Part shown: positions 45,953 to 55,876 of the stretch, in pieces | Layout of the letters: each line of letters starts with the position of its first letter | Position numbering within the stretch: the stretch's first letter is position 1 | Source of the DNA: Gymnopus androsaceus JB14 | Taxonomy: Eukaryota; Basidiomycota; Agaricomycetes; Agaricales; Omphalotaceae | Length of the DNA: 64,000 nucleotides | Reading direction: 5' to 3' | Assembly: GCA_009733575.1 (NCBI GenBank) | Contig: ML769469.1 | Location: 147,910-211,909 of the forward strand | Translations under genes and position numbers: made by a program | The notes under the pieces: model-generated | Database searches by the model: none | Told to the model about the DNA's origin: nothing | What the model saw: the letters and a program-made list of their open reading frames with translations, nothing else

Positions 45953-46149
45953 TTTTGCAGAGCGACAAAGGTTTGGGATAAAATACGACCGTTCATTGTG
46001 GCTCCAGTTTCGAGCGTAACGGGGCCGTCTTTGCGGGAATGACACCCTTAATGTGGGCGGCGGCATCAGCAGTGACAGCGCCAGCGACAACCCAAAAGAT
46101 ATTGGAAGCGAGAGCACCTCCGAGGAGGGTAACACGGGCGCCGGCCTGC
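45953..46149 (-). pseudogene. inverted fragment of the ice-binding protein gene
   Basis: On the minus strand from about 46149 to 45953 the DNA repeats the exon at 45205-45402 with only scattered differences: GGCGCCCGTGTTACCCTCCT, then the FWVVAGAVTADAAAH and GVI.AKTA segments, ending at the TTTGCAAAAG exon edge. It has small indels and lacks everything upstream of the ARVTLLGG region. It is a tail-to-tail partial duplicate about 550 bp from its source, not a functional gene. Confidence 0.85.
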
Positions 46150-46800
46150 TATCTTATAAGTACTTGAAAGCCCATGCATGCCGCGATACTATATTAACAT
46201 ATAGATTATGGTGTTCCCTTTCTCCATCGAAAGGTAATCACCAACTGTCAGACTGCTTGAACGAGAAACCTGCGTATGTTGTTCACAGTGGCCTCGGATT
46301 CCACATCGAGACCCAAGTAACGAAGTTGCTGATATCCACAATTTGGGTGAGATAAAATGCGCCCTAGGCCACATAAATTTGAGAAAGAAGCTCTGAGAAG
46401 CTTGCTCTAGCTCGTTCTGGTCGTTCTGAGTATTGCGGGTTCGCGTCAGATAACACGACCACTGACTTTTCCTCGTGACTGCTCAATCTGTGGCCAATCC
46501 ATTTTCCATTCATTCATTGTTCCCGGATCCCTCGCAACGTAAAATCCTAAAATCGCCTTTTATGGTAATTTCTCTTGACAATTGGCGGATCCTTACGTTA
46601 CTTGACCTGGTTACCGCCACCGACATTTTCTCCAAAAGGAAAAAATGCAACTTGACTTTGACTACGGAGAGGGAAAATTGGTTGGTTCAGACTTGCATAA
46701 ATGGCCAGGATTTTTCGACCACCAACCCACCCAACACACCCAACCAACATCTGGTTTATCGATTAGCCTCAGCAGCTCTAGCAATCCTCTATATCTTCAT
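46150..46800. other. intergenic
   Basis: No gene seen. GTTACTTGGGTCTCGATGTGG-type sequence on the minus strand near 46300 has no recognisable motif. Confidence 0.35.
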
Positions 46801-46805
46801 TGACG

Positions 46806-47413
46806 ATGTCTTCTATCAACGCCACCGCTGGACCTTCATCTCCCGCTGCATTGGCAACACCGCCATCTGTAGTCATTCATGACTCTCCTTCTCCTATCAA
46901 TCCATTCGATAGCTTTTTTGGCTACACCCTCTCCCAAACCTCTACGAGAGAAAGCCAGCACGATCGTCGCTTGAGCTCCTTCTCCCAGTCGGACTCGGAC
47001 ATTGCTCCCCCATCTTATGTCGAACCTCCTGAATACGAATCGTATCAGTCAGAGCCAGCTACCCTAGCCATGTTCCTCTTCAAATTTGGTTTCTGTACGT
47101 CTCTTTCATATCCCTGAATATTTGATTCTGATACTAATCAACCTACTACTTAGTATTCCCGCCGTTTTGGATAATGGGCGCGGCTATCCTTTTGACTCCT
47201 TTGCGTCAACCGGAATCATCATCCCTCCCCGCCTCATGGCTCCCCGAAAAGACTCCCGCTGAACGCCAGCAGATCATCTCCCGCCTCCGCACTATCGAAG
47301 TGAAATGGTCACGGAGATGTCTTTTCGCGCTTCTCATCCTCATCGTTGCTGTCGCTGGAATCGGCGCGACCGTATGGGGAGTCTTAAAACTTACGCACGG
47401 GTTGCAGTCATAA
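46806..47413 (+). CDS. small two-TM membrane protein
   Basis: Two exons with one intron from about 47095 to 47153 (GTACGT...CTTAG). The cytosolic start MSSINATAGPSSPAAL is Ser/Pro-rich, with PPSYVEPPEYESY, a PPxY-like motif that can recruit Rsp5/Nedd4 WW domains. The first hydrophobic stretch is FLFKFGFLFPPFWIMGAAIL. A basic loop follows (EKTPAERQQIISRL, KWSRRC), then the second TM LFALLILIVAVAGIGATVWG, and a short tail. It resembles uncharacterised membrane proteins common in Agaricomycetes. No frame break. Function unknown. Confidence 0.75.
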
Positions 47414-47554
47414 ACCAAAAATCATACCCTCACAACAACGAAATCCATGATATTTATACGTTATATATTCCCCTTGGACTTTGGACAAACGAACCCTCAT
47501 TCTGTATCCTCTAATAGTTGACTACACTGTATTTTTATTCATGACTGTTACATC

Positions 47555-48240
47555 GTATACGTTTCAAGAAGATCTTTGAAATGACATGGCTACTGCGAAT
47601 CGACGACCTAAATTACGCCGGGTTGAATACCAGAAGGGCTTAAGAAACCACTCATCGCCCGTTTTGTTGGCACACAGTTCACGCCAAATTTTTATTTCAG
47701 CGGCCAAAGCAACTATCGATATCCGAATCTTGCTCTTGACGCATTCATCTAGAGTTTCGGATGTTGCTTGGATCACAGGCAGAGAGCCAAAGATGATGAG
47801 AATTTCGCGAGAGGAGTGAGATGGACTGAAAGAGATCAACCCCGGGGGGCCCGCGTGTATTGGGAGACGAGAGATTTGATCAACGCAGAAGAGAAAATGA
47901 GGAGCGTAGTTACTCCATGCTATTTCTAACCATTTCAATGGAACTCTGAAGACTAGGTTCACCCGTTGGCTCGAGCTTGTGTCTGTCTGAGATGGATTTT
48001 AGGACGTCGTTACCTGTGTTCCAAAGATTTATTACTTAAACTGAAAAGGAAAGCTGCGTTCCCAAACTAACCAGACAGATTGCTAATGCGTTCCCCTATT
48101 CCTGCTTTTATTCCGACAACGACCATCTGTGCCAGTGGATTCTGATCAAATCATTCAATGGTGAATTCACGGGCATACTAAAGTCACGGCGAAACGCTTT
48201 GGGCGCATGTCGCGGTCCATAGAGAATGAGGTCGATTAAA
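47555..48240 (-). pseudogene. TFIIH subunit SSL1/p44 fragment
   Basis: The minus strand reads, in order, MDRDMRPKRF, YAREFTIE-stop-FDQNPLAQ, VVVGIKAGIGERISNLSG, an intron, NDVLKSISDRHKLEPTGEP, SLQSSIEMVRNSM, SSREILIIFGSLP, KIRISIVALAAEIKI and HFKDLLE. These are the vWA domain landmarks of SSL1/p44 in the right order. A TGA stands where the family has Trp before FDQNP, the frame changes more than once, and the C-terminal zinc-binding/RING-like domain is absent. A truncated, dead copy is the simplest reading; an intact gene is expected elsewhere in the genome. Confidence 0.85.
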
Positions 48241-48244
48241 ACAA

Positions 48245-49140
48245 CCACATGTTGAATAATAGTGCGCCGCATAGCATTCTATGATGCAAGCAAGCTTTAG
48301 TGGAGAATATTAGGCCAGTCATATTCACGGAGAGTCAACAACTCACTGTTTCCGCCTTCCTTTAACCATCCATTTATCCACTGTACCTTGTAGGCTTCCA
48401 CATTCGTCCTCTTGCAGTTCCCCATGAACGTGTAAAGTTCGCCTCCCAGGTGTAGGCTTGCTAAAAATGTATCTGTCAACATATGTCGCTTCAATAACTT
48501 CAATAACTGAGAACTCTGGTGAAGCCAAAGTCACCACGTCCTTCGGCTTGCGCCGTTTCGTCTTGTCCTTTTTTTTTCTTTCTTTTTGCGTTCATCTTTA
48601 TTTGTGGCTTTTCCTTTTCCTTTGCTTCGAGACAAGTTAAGTTCTTCATAGTCGAAGATGGAGATGTCAGGTTCAGAATCCATGATCGTGGTTCAAGACA
48701 AGAGACGATCGGGCTTACAGTAGGGAATATACTACTACTGTTGACACTTTCCTAGATCTCTCAGGAACAGGGTTCTTTCGGTGAGGTAGTAGAGTAGGCT
48801 ACCGTCGACGAAGGACCCACAAAATCATCGATGACACTCATGTGGTGCTTTTTTCTAGAAAAAAAATCTGCTCGACGTTCCGCCACGAGGTACATTATAG
48901 ATTAAAATTCTGGCGTTGAGTAGTACCTCGAGGACAAGAGAAGATAGATCTACATGCATACAATACATAGGAAAAGGCAATAAGCAACGCGGCAAAAGAA
49001 TCCTGGAAGTCTTCAGTCTTCTTGTTAGTCGGGTTGGTTGTGTTGAACTTGAGCGCTGGAAGCTACAAGGAAATCCAAGTCAGGAATTAAAAGGCACGAA
49101 AGCACACGTAGATTATACAGCAATTATACAGTCATGAGGT
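48245..49140. other. intergenic, no gene seen
   Basis: A pyrimidine-rich tract lies at about 48550-48640. Open frames are short and shadow-like. Confidence 0.4.
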
Positions 49141-49264
49141 ATGAGGCGAGAAGACTGGGGTTTATAGTATATAGTACACGATAAGTAGACCGAAGAGAGG
49201 AAAGTACGAGAAGGAATATATATATAATCTGATCAAATTGCTCACTGTGCGATTGCTACTCGTG

Positions 49265-50237
49265 CTATGATATAGTCTCCAATGCATAAGATCTGGGTGA
49301 TACATATCCTTTATATCCATCAGCTTCATCGAACGTAAACTCGACCTCTGGATGAAGATCAGGTGGTAAACATTCCTTCGTGGACTCTAACCAAGAGTAA
49401 ACTTTGAGGTCCTCCTCCTCGCTGTCGTAATATTCCGTATCACCAGAATATACGGAGGATGCAGAACCCGAGTCGCTGGATGGACGTTGTCGAAATTCAA
49501 CAGGCGTGATGACCGAGTACATTGTGAGCATTATCGAAATGGGCTCATAGAAGGATAACCCTTCATTCACCACCTTCAACACACCCTGTGCACTCTGCAT
49601 CATGACGAAGAAAGGATGCACATCGAGCGTCAAAACCGGAAGATTGGGATAGACGCAGTCGAGTCGGTCGAAACCAGCAGAGTGTTGGACAAAAAGGGTG
49701 GGGACTTGGTCGTTTGCTGGGAATATTCTGTACTCGAATTTTCCTGGAGGAAATACCTGCCAAAAACTGTTAGGTAGTCATCGCACATCGAAGACGAAAG
49801 CATCGTACCTCGAAGCAACGCGGACGCTGGTCCAATTTAGAGATAATAACGGAGTCCGTGTATTCGACCATTTTATCCAGCATTTCAGATGTAGGAATAA
49901 GCATTATTTCTCCGTTCTTGAGAAGTTGTGCAACATCAGCCCGGACTGCAGGAAAGGTAGTTTAGTCGATGGGTTGAAGAGAAGAGAGCGAGGAACTCAC
50001 CAGAGACCTGGTTCAATTTCGACGACAGATCAAGCTGCCCCTTCTCAAGTCCCCATGAATACTCCAGATTAGTTGCCTTGAAGCGTTCATCAGGTTGAGC
50101 TCAAACACTTGAAAGTCGCCACCCACCGAGCAAATGAAAGTGTCTGTAAAAAGACAGATAGTTTGAACAGGTTGGAGACTTTCGACGTGAGGAGTTGTAG
50201 ATAACGCTTCGCCAGCTATGAAGGATGGTGGTGACAT
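49265..50237 (-). CDS. hypothetical protein, unit 1 of the duplicated pair (leftward)
   Basis: The start is MSPPSFIAGEALSTTPHVES. Between the copies of this gene in the two units, the second frame over the first exon is the better conserved: FKATNLEYSWGLEKGQLDLS, then SKLNQVSG, versus three substitutions in the other copy. So splicing or a frame change enters it before that point. Then come VRADVAQLLKNGEIMLIPTS, DKMVEYTDSVIISKLDQRPR, a second intron, VFPPGKFEYRIFPANDQVPT, LTLDVHPFFVMMQSAQGV, an acidic DTEYYDSEEEDL segment and a tail ending SYALETIS. Introns at about 49942-49999 and 49757-49808. It resembles the multicopy Agaricomycete proteins often found beside HNH-nuclease-like genes, but I know no function. 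Confidence 0.65.
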
Positions 50238-50557
50238 GACGGTTGCAAGTTAGTTGTATCGCGGTCATGTGCCACTCGTATCAGTATCCGGCAGGCAGAA
50301 TGAACGAGTCACTAAAACGAGGCCATTTCAGATCAGATTCAGATATTATCGATGAACACGAGGCCGTGATACTCTCTCTGCGAAGACAATGAAGGGCAAA
50401 AAGAACGTGTAGTTCGCGTGCTAACGTCGTCCTCATTTGGTAGAATAAAGGCCCTTGTTCGCCTATTAAGAGGAGAATAGAATAAAGCCACTTTCCGCTA
50501 TTAGTATAAAACAGAAGGTCATGGATTGTAGGTGTCCTCAGTTACTCCTTCTTTTCG
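50238..50557. promoter_or_regulatory. shared divergent promoter of the pair in unit 1
   Basis: 320 bp separate the two start codons (50237 minus, 50558 plus), so both promoters must lie here. TAGTATAAAACAG at about 50502-50515 is a reasonable TATA-like element 45-55 bp before the plus-strand ATG. The equivalent stretch of unit 2 (53650-53850) has lost the plus-strand start. Confidence 0.5.
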
Positions 50558-52172
50558 ATGTCTAAACCTCAGCCCACCCGCCGCACTTCTCAGCGTTCTT
50601 CCAACGCGGGTCCGTCGACTGCCAGGCCCAACTATTTCGAGAGCCCTGATCCGCTTCTCAAGTCTCCTTTGGACAACACCATCTACGTTCCGCCCATCAC
50701 AATTTATGAAGGCGGGCCCTACTCCTCACCTGCTAGAAATATCAATTACGGGGAGGGAATCTCGCAGGAGATCAAGAACGAAATCGCGCGCCTTGCACCT
50801 TTCATGCTCCGTTGTATCATCACCCACATGGCTGGGATTGATATACAATTCTGCCATCTACTACAACGGGCCACAAAATTGGCGATTGTCAGTATTTACT
50901 ATACTCCGACCGTTCTTGCAACTTCATGTCTAATTAATATAACTAACCAGGTTCGGGTCCTGGAGTGGATTAGTGGCTGTCTTCCTTTCCAGATGTTCTT
51001 GAACTCTCGCTTAAATGTTGTTTGTCGTGAGTCAATTCCTGCCGAGTCATCCACATTGCAATATTCATCCGTTTTCAAGTTCGAGCCGACATACATCCGT
51101 TTGTTGATCACGGTGGTATTTTATTTGTACCATGTCGAGATGTTTTGGAGGCCTTGAATGGTCTGGTGATCCACAACATATCATGTACTGCTGACTGGGA
51201 GAAAAGGCATCGGTATGATGATAGCAAGGTGTGTTTATTTTACCCTCGACTATTGCTTTGTTGTTGATTCCGAGTAGTATAGCTCGCTATTGGGACAACC
51301 AACCTACAAATACCGTGTAAAGGTTCTTCCAATGATGCAGGAAAGCAGGGCATGGTCTCGCATCGAGCTTGAAGGGTCCAAGGAAGACTGGCTTCACCGA
51401 AGGAAAAACATTTACTCATTTTGTTTATCCATTCACACAGCCTGAACTTCAGGTTGTTGAAAGCCACATCCATCCGTTTTTCGTTTGCGCCCATATACGC
51501 CAGCAGGTTGATGGTCTTTTGGGCAGCCTGGACGATGCTAAACGGGCTGAATTTTTGAAAGAGCTCCGATATGACAGGGACCTCACATTTGCTCTTCGTC
51601 TCACTCGAGACTGGTTTACGCAGGACAATATCAATATCCCTTCTGATTTTTTGAACGCTATCCCTCCTATCCCTATGGGTGCAAATGCCCCAGATGACTC
51701 CAGTTCCGCGGACGATTACGGAAAGCGTCAGAGAAAACGATTCAAAGGTCGCAAAGGTAAGCATATTTATTATTTTCGTGATAATGCTTTGTACTCAAGC
51801 GCCTTTTCAGCCAACACGGAGCCGATACCTAACCTTCGCCAGACGAAATCCAATCCTGGAAGCAGGAAACCCCCGTCGCCGAAACGCATGCTTTCTTCCA
51901 TGAAGAGCATTCTGTGCCAGTTGGAGACGCCGGTAACTGAGACGACTCGAGCGTTTAAGGTTGCCCGGGATGCTTTAGCGAAGCTCAGTCCTTTGATTAC
52001 GCTCAAAGAAGTGAACATGAATCGAAGGACTCTCAGATCTGCCACAGCTTCGGTAGCGTCGGTTCCCGCCAGCTCAAACATTTCTGAGCACTCGTTGTCT
52101 TCTCGAGCCCCATCTCCGAGCCCGTCTCAAAGGGCGGCCGATAAGAAGGGTAAAATGCGAGCAGTCCAATGA
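50558..52172 (+). CDS. HNH-nuclease-like hypothetical protein, unit 1 (rightward)
   Basis: It resembles the expanded Agaricomycete family annotated as HNH nuclease domain-containing. The start is MSKPQPTRRTSQRSSNAGPS. Landmarks: QFCHLLQRATK (the Cys-His-Leu-Leu box), VRVLEWISGCLPFQMFLNSR, LNVV, DVLEALNGLVIHNI, YKYRVKVLPMMQE, VVESHIHPFFVCAHIRQQV, FALRLTRDWFTQDN, DDYGKRQRKRFKGRKGK, and a Ser/Pro-rich tail ending KKGKMRAVQ. At least four introns; the join around 51020-51130 is uncertain. I cannot see a complete HNH catalytic set, so nuclease activity is unproven. The tail is basic, consistent with nuclear localisation. Confidence 0.6.
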
Positions 52173-52643
52173 TCGCTAGTGGTGTACTTATTAGTTAATT
52201 AGTACTTATCTTTGTTCCTTTTCCATATGTATTTTTCCAGAATTCAATTCAAGAAATCTCTTGGTTCTTTGAGTAAATTACAGTAAATGATCTTGAATAA
52301 CTTTTGCTACATCCGGTTTTTTTGACGCCCTTCCATAGTCCTATCTTCACCCGTATCTCCGTTCGTAGTTCGTAGCGCTTGAATGCATGTACTAGATATT
52401 CAGTAAAAGAACAATGGCATGCTTAGCCTAGAATATGACTTCAGAAAAGAGATCAAAGTAACGATTCAAGCAAGAGGATAAGAAATACTCATAGGTTATA
52501 TTATGTTGAAAATACAATAGTAGTAGCGCCAAGAAGGCTGGGGTTTATATATGTAGTACATGATAAGTGATAGGTAGACCGAAGAGAGGAAGGCACGCAA
52601 AGTACGAGGAAGGAAAAAATATATAACCCAGTCAAATTGCTCA

Positions 52644-53635
52644 CTATGCGATTGCTACTCGTGCTATAATATGGTCTCCAATGCATAAGATCTGGTGATA
52701 CATATCCTTATATCCATCAGCTTCGTCGACCGTGGACTCGATCTCTGGATGGAGATCAGGTGGTAAACATTCCTTCGTGGACTCAAGCCATGAGTAAATT
52801 TTGAGGTCCTCCTCCTCGCTGTCGTAATACTCCGTATCACCAGAATATACGGAGGATGCAGAACCCGAGTCGCTGGATGGACGTTGTCGAAACTCTACAG
52901 GCGTGATGACCGAGTACATCGTGAGCATATTCGATATGGGCTTATGGAACGATAACCCTCGATTTTCCACCTTCAGCACTTCTTGTGCACTCTGCATCAT
53001 GGCGAAAAAAGGGTGCACATCGAGCGTTAAAACTGGAAGATTAGGATAGACGCACTCGAGTCGATCACAGCCTGTGGAGTGTCGGACAAAAAGGGCGGGA
53101 ACTTGGTCGTTTGCTGAGAATAGTCTGTACTCGTATTTTCCTGGGGGAAATACCTAACAAACTGTTATGTCGTCATCTTACATCGGAGAAGAAAATATCG
53201 AACCTCGAAGCAGCGTGGGCGCTCGTCTATTTCAGAGTAAATAATGGAGTCCGTATATTCGACCATTTTATCCAGCATCTCTGACGTAGGAATAAACATT
53301 ATGTTTCTGTTCTTCAGAAGTTGTGCAACATCAGCCCGGACTGCAGGAAAGGTAGTTTAGTCGATGTCTTGAAGAGAAGAGAGCGAGAAACTCACCAGAG
53401 ACTTGATTCAGTTTCGACGATAGATCAAGCTTTCCCTTCTCAAGTCCCCATGAGTACTCCAGATTAGTTGGCTTGAAGCGTTGATCAGGTTGAGCTCAAA
53501 TATTTGAATGTCACTGGCACCCACCGAATGACGGAGAGTATCTGTAAAAAGACAAATAGTTTCAACTGGTTGGAGGTTTTCGACGTGAGGACTTGTAGAT
53601 AGGGCTTCGGCCATTATTAACGATGGTGGTGGCAT
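52644..53635 (-). CDS. hypothetical protein, unit 2 copy of the leftward gene
   Basis: It is collinear with the unit 1 gene at 49265-50237. The start MPPPSLIMAEALSTSPHVEN lies where MSPPSFIAGEALSTTPHVES does. Conserved blocks: FKPTNLEYSWGLEKGKLDLS, VLKVENRGLSFHKPISNML, MYSVITPVEFRQRPSSDSG, DTEYYDSEEEDLKIYSWLES. The central introns keep their splice signals. One T is missing near 52710 relative to unit 1, replacing the last 15 residues. Differences between copies fall mostly at synonymous positions in this frame, so the gene has probably been under selection since duplication. Confidence 0.6.
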
Positions 53636-53716
53636 GATGGTCGGGAGCAAGTTACTGTGTTTTGGGGCAATGGCGGTTAGAGCAAGGGCTCGCGGTCATG
53701 TGCCAGTGTCACGAAG

Positions 53717-55300
53717 ATGAAGACAATCGTGGCCAATCGTGGCCAATCTTGGCAAGAAGAAGATAATGAAGTCGTCGAAAGAACGTGTAATTCGCGTGTT
53801 ATGACTCAATTGTCAGGTCTGTTGGACCTTGTTCACCCATCTGGGAAGAGGGATAAGTATTCAAGTTCATTGCCATATTTTACCCTATTGTTTTGTTGCT
53901 GCAGTGATTGTCATGCACTAGTTCGACGAGCTATTAGGACAAACAACCGATACATATCAACCTATACACATCGTGTAAAGGTCCTTCCAATGATGCCGAA
54001 AAACAGAGTGTGGGCTCGCATTGACCTTGAAGGGTTCAAGGCAGATGGTTTTACTGAAGGAGACACTACACTGATTTTTTAAATCCTTTCACGGAGCCCA
54101 AACTTCAGAAAATCGAAAGCCATATTCATCCCTTTTTCGTTTGCGCTCACATACGACAACAGTTCGATGGTCTTTTGGCCGGAAAGATAAGCCTACCTAC
54201 GAACCAGCTGAAAATTTGGCAGCATTTAAAAGTGATGATGACCTAGCATTTGTTCTTTGTCTCACAGACAGATGGTTTACGGGAGAGGGGATCGATACTA
54301 AGGGTGCAAATGCCGTCGATGACACCAGTCCCTTCGACGATTACGGAAAGAACGAGAAGGGAAAAAACCTACTTAAGCGAGTCGCAAACTTGGTCGCAAA
54401 GGTAAGCCGATATTTTCTTGGCAATGGTTTCTATTGGCTGAACTTAATACCTTTTCAGCCAACACAGAACCTGCGCCTGACCTTCCTCAAACGAAATCGA
54501 ATTCTGGATGCAAGATGCCCTCTTTGGCGTTGAAAGCTCGTTCATTTTTGGTTACATCTCTTTGCTCGAAAGTCACTCGGAAACAAGGTAGAGAAGTAAA
54601 CATCGATTTACTACTTGTTACATACTCAAAGAATACAAAAGGCGCGTATGCCGCGGTGTAGGAAAAGGAAAACATTCAAGTAAGTGTGCTTGGCCTGAGA
54701 CGCGTGACTGCGAGTCGTTGGCGTTAGTTCATGAGAAAGAATAGAGAAAAGAAGGGATGTACCAAATTTATTCGCATCCCTCATCCCCCATGGCGATGGC
54801 TAGAGGGACCCGCGACCATGCCAGCACCAGCATCGTCGTCAACGTTGCGCTGACGCCCCTGGTTAGCTTACTCAGATAATGACGAGGGTTTCTCCGAGAT
54901 GCTTGAGCTGGGGGGAAACGACGCTTACGAATCTGTAGCAGATCGAGTCCTACGCTCCGCGCAATTCTTCAAGCTTAATCGAAGGATTTTTGAGCTTCGT
55001 CAAAGCATCCCGGGCAATGTTAAAGGCTTGATCCAGCGAAGTTCCAGTCGGCGCCTCCAGCCGGAACAACTTAAAAGGCATGGAGAATGCGACTTGGGCT
55101 TTGGTGATGTCGGCATATGTAATGGATTCGTTTGGGCTTCCGATCGAGTTTTCACTGGCACGTCTCTACAGGCTACGGACAGCAACAGAGAAACTTCTGC
55201 AACGTCCGGTTCGTCGACTGAAGAGTCAGTAAAAGTGGCCGCAGACTGATGCAGTTCCAGTCCTATCTTCACTTGCGTCTCCATTGTTTCGTAGCGTTTG
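53717..55300 (+). pseudogene. decayed, internally inverted copy of the rightward gene
   Basis: It matches 51250-52110. Forward pieces include HRVKVLPMMPKNRVWARIDL, KIESHIHPFFVCAHIRQQFD, FVLCLTDRWFTGEG, and PDLPQTKSNS. The N-terminal exons of unit 1 are missing, and stops or shifts follow. From about 54870 to 55284 the remaining C-terminal part lies on the opposite strand: read in reverse it gives RLEAPTGTSLDQAFNIARDA, LTKLK, matching LETPVTETTRAFKVARDA, LAKLS of unit 1. Beyond 55284 the downstream flank is again in direct orientation. So a block of about 400 bp was inverted after duplication. Confidence 0.7.
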
Positions 55301-55876
55301 AATTCAAATAGATATTGCAGTCTGCGGCGTACCCTACGGTCTTCCTGTAGCCTAGAATATTACTTCAGAATAGGGTAAGGATCAAGCAAGATAAGTATTC
55401 CAAACAACTTACCGGTACTCAAGTACTCACCACTCAGATGCTCGTTTCATGGTTCAATAAAACACGTCGTACATACATGTGCAGAGATTGGAACAAACTC
55501 CAAAGTATGTAGATAATAATATAGTGAAAATACAATAGTAGTAGCGCGACCGGTTACTAGACAATTAAGTATGCAAAATATGGAGATGCATGGCGATAGC
55601 AAAAAAATGAACAGAGATGCAGCTGATGTAAATGTAAATGTGCGTCAAAACGAATGAATCCAATGTACGAGGTAAATGCGTCACGACAGAATGAATATGC
55701 AGATGCAATGCTATAATGATGACGAGACAATCCGATTCCGAAGAGGATGAACAATGCATGATGGAACCAAAACGAGAAGAAGTGAGAAAGAAGAAACATA
55801 AAAGAGACTGGCGTCGTGCGTCCAATCAATCCACCAACAAACCAAACTCAAAGAGAAAAAAGAAACATAATCAATA

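Larger units (their letters stand above)
49150..55550. repeat. tandem duplication of a divergent gene pair (two units of about 3.2 kb)
   Basis: Unit 1 is about 49150-52500 and unit 2 about 52530-55550, same orientation. Shared marks: GACTGGGGTTTATA / GGCTGGGGTTTATA at the left ends (49158, 52536), TAGGTAGACCGAAGAGAGGA, the whole minus-strand gene, and the tail CCTATCTTCAC...GTAGCG...TTGAAT (52340, 55262) and GAAAATACAATAGTAGTAGCGC (52505, 55532). Each unit carries a minus-strand gene and a plus-strand partner facing away from it. Unit 2 is shorter and rearranged on its right side. Confidence 0.85.
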
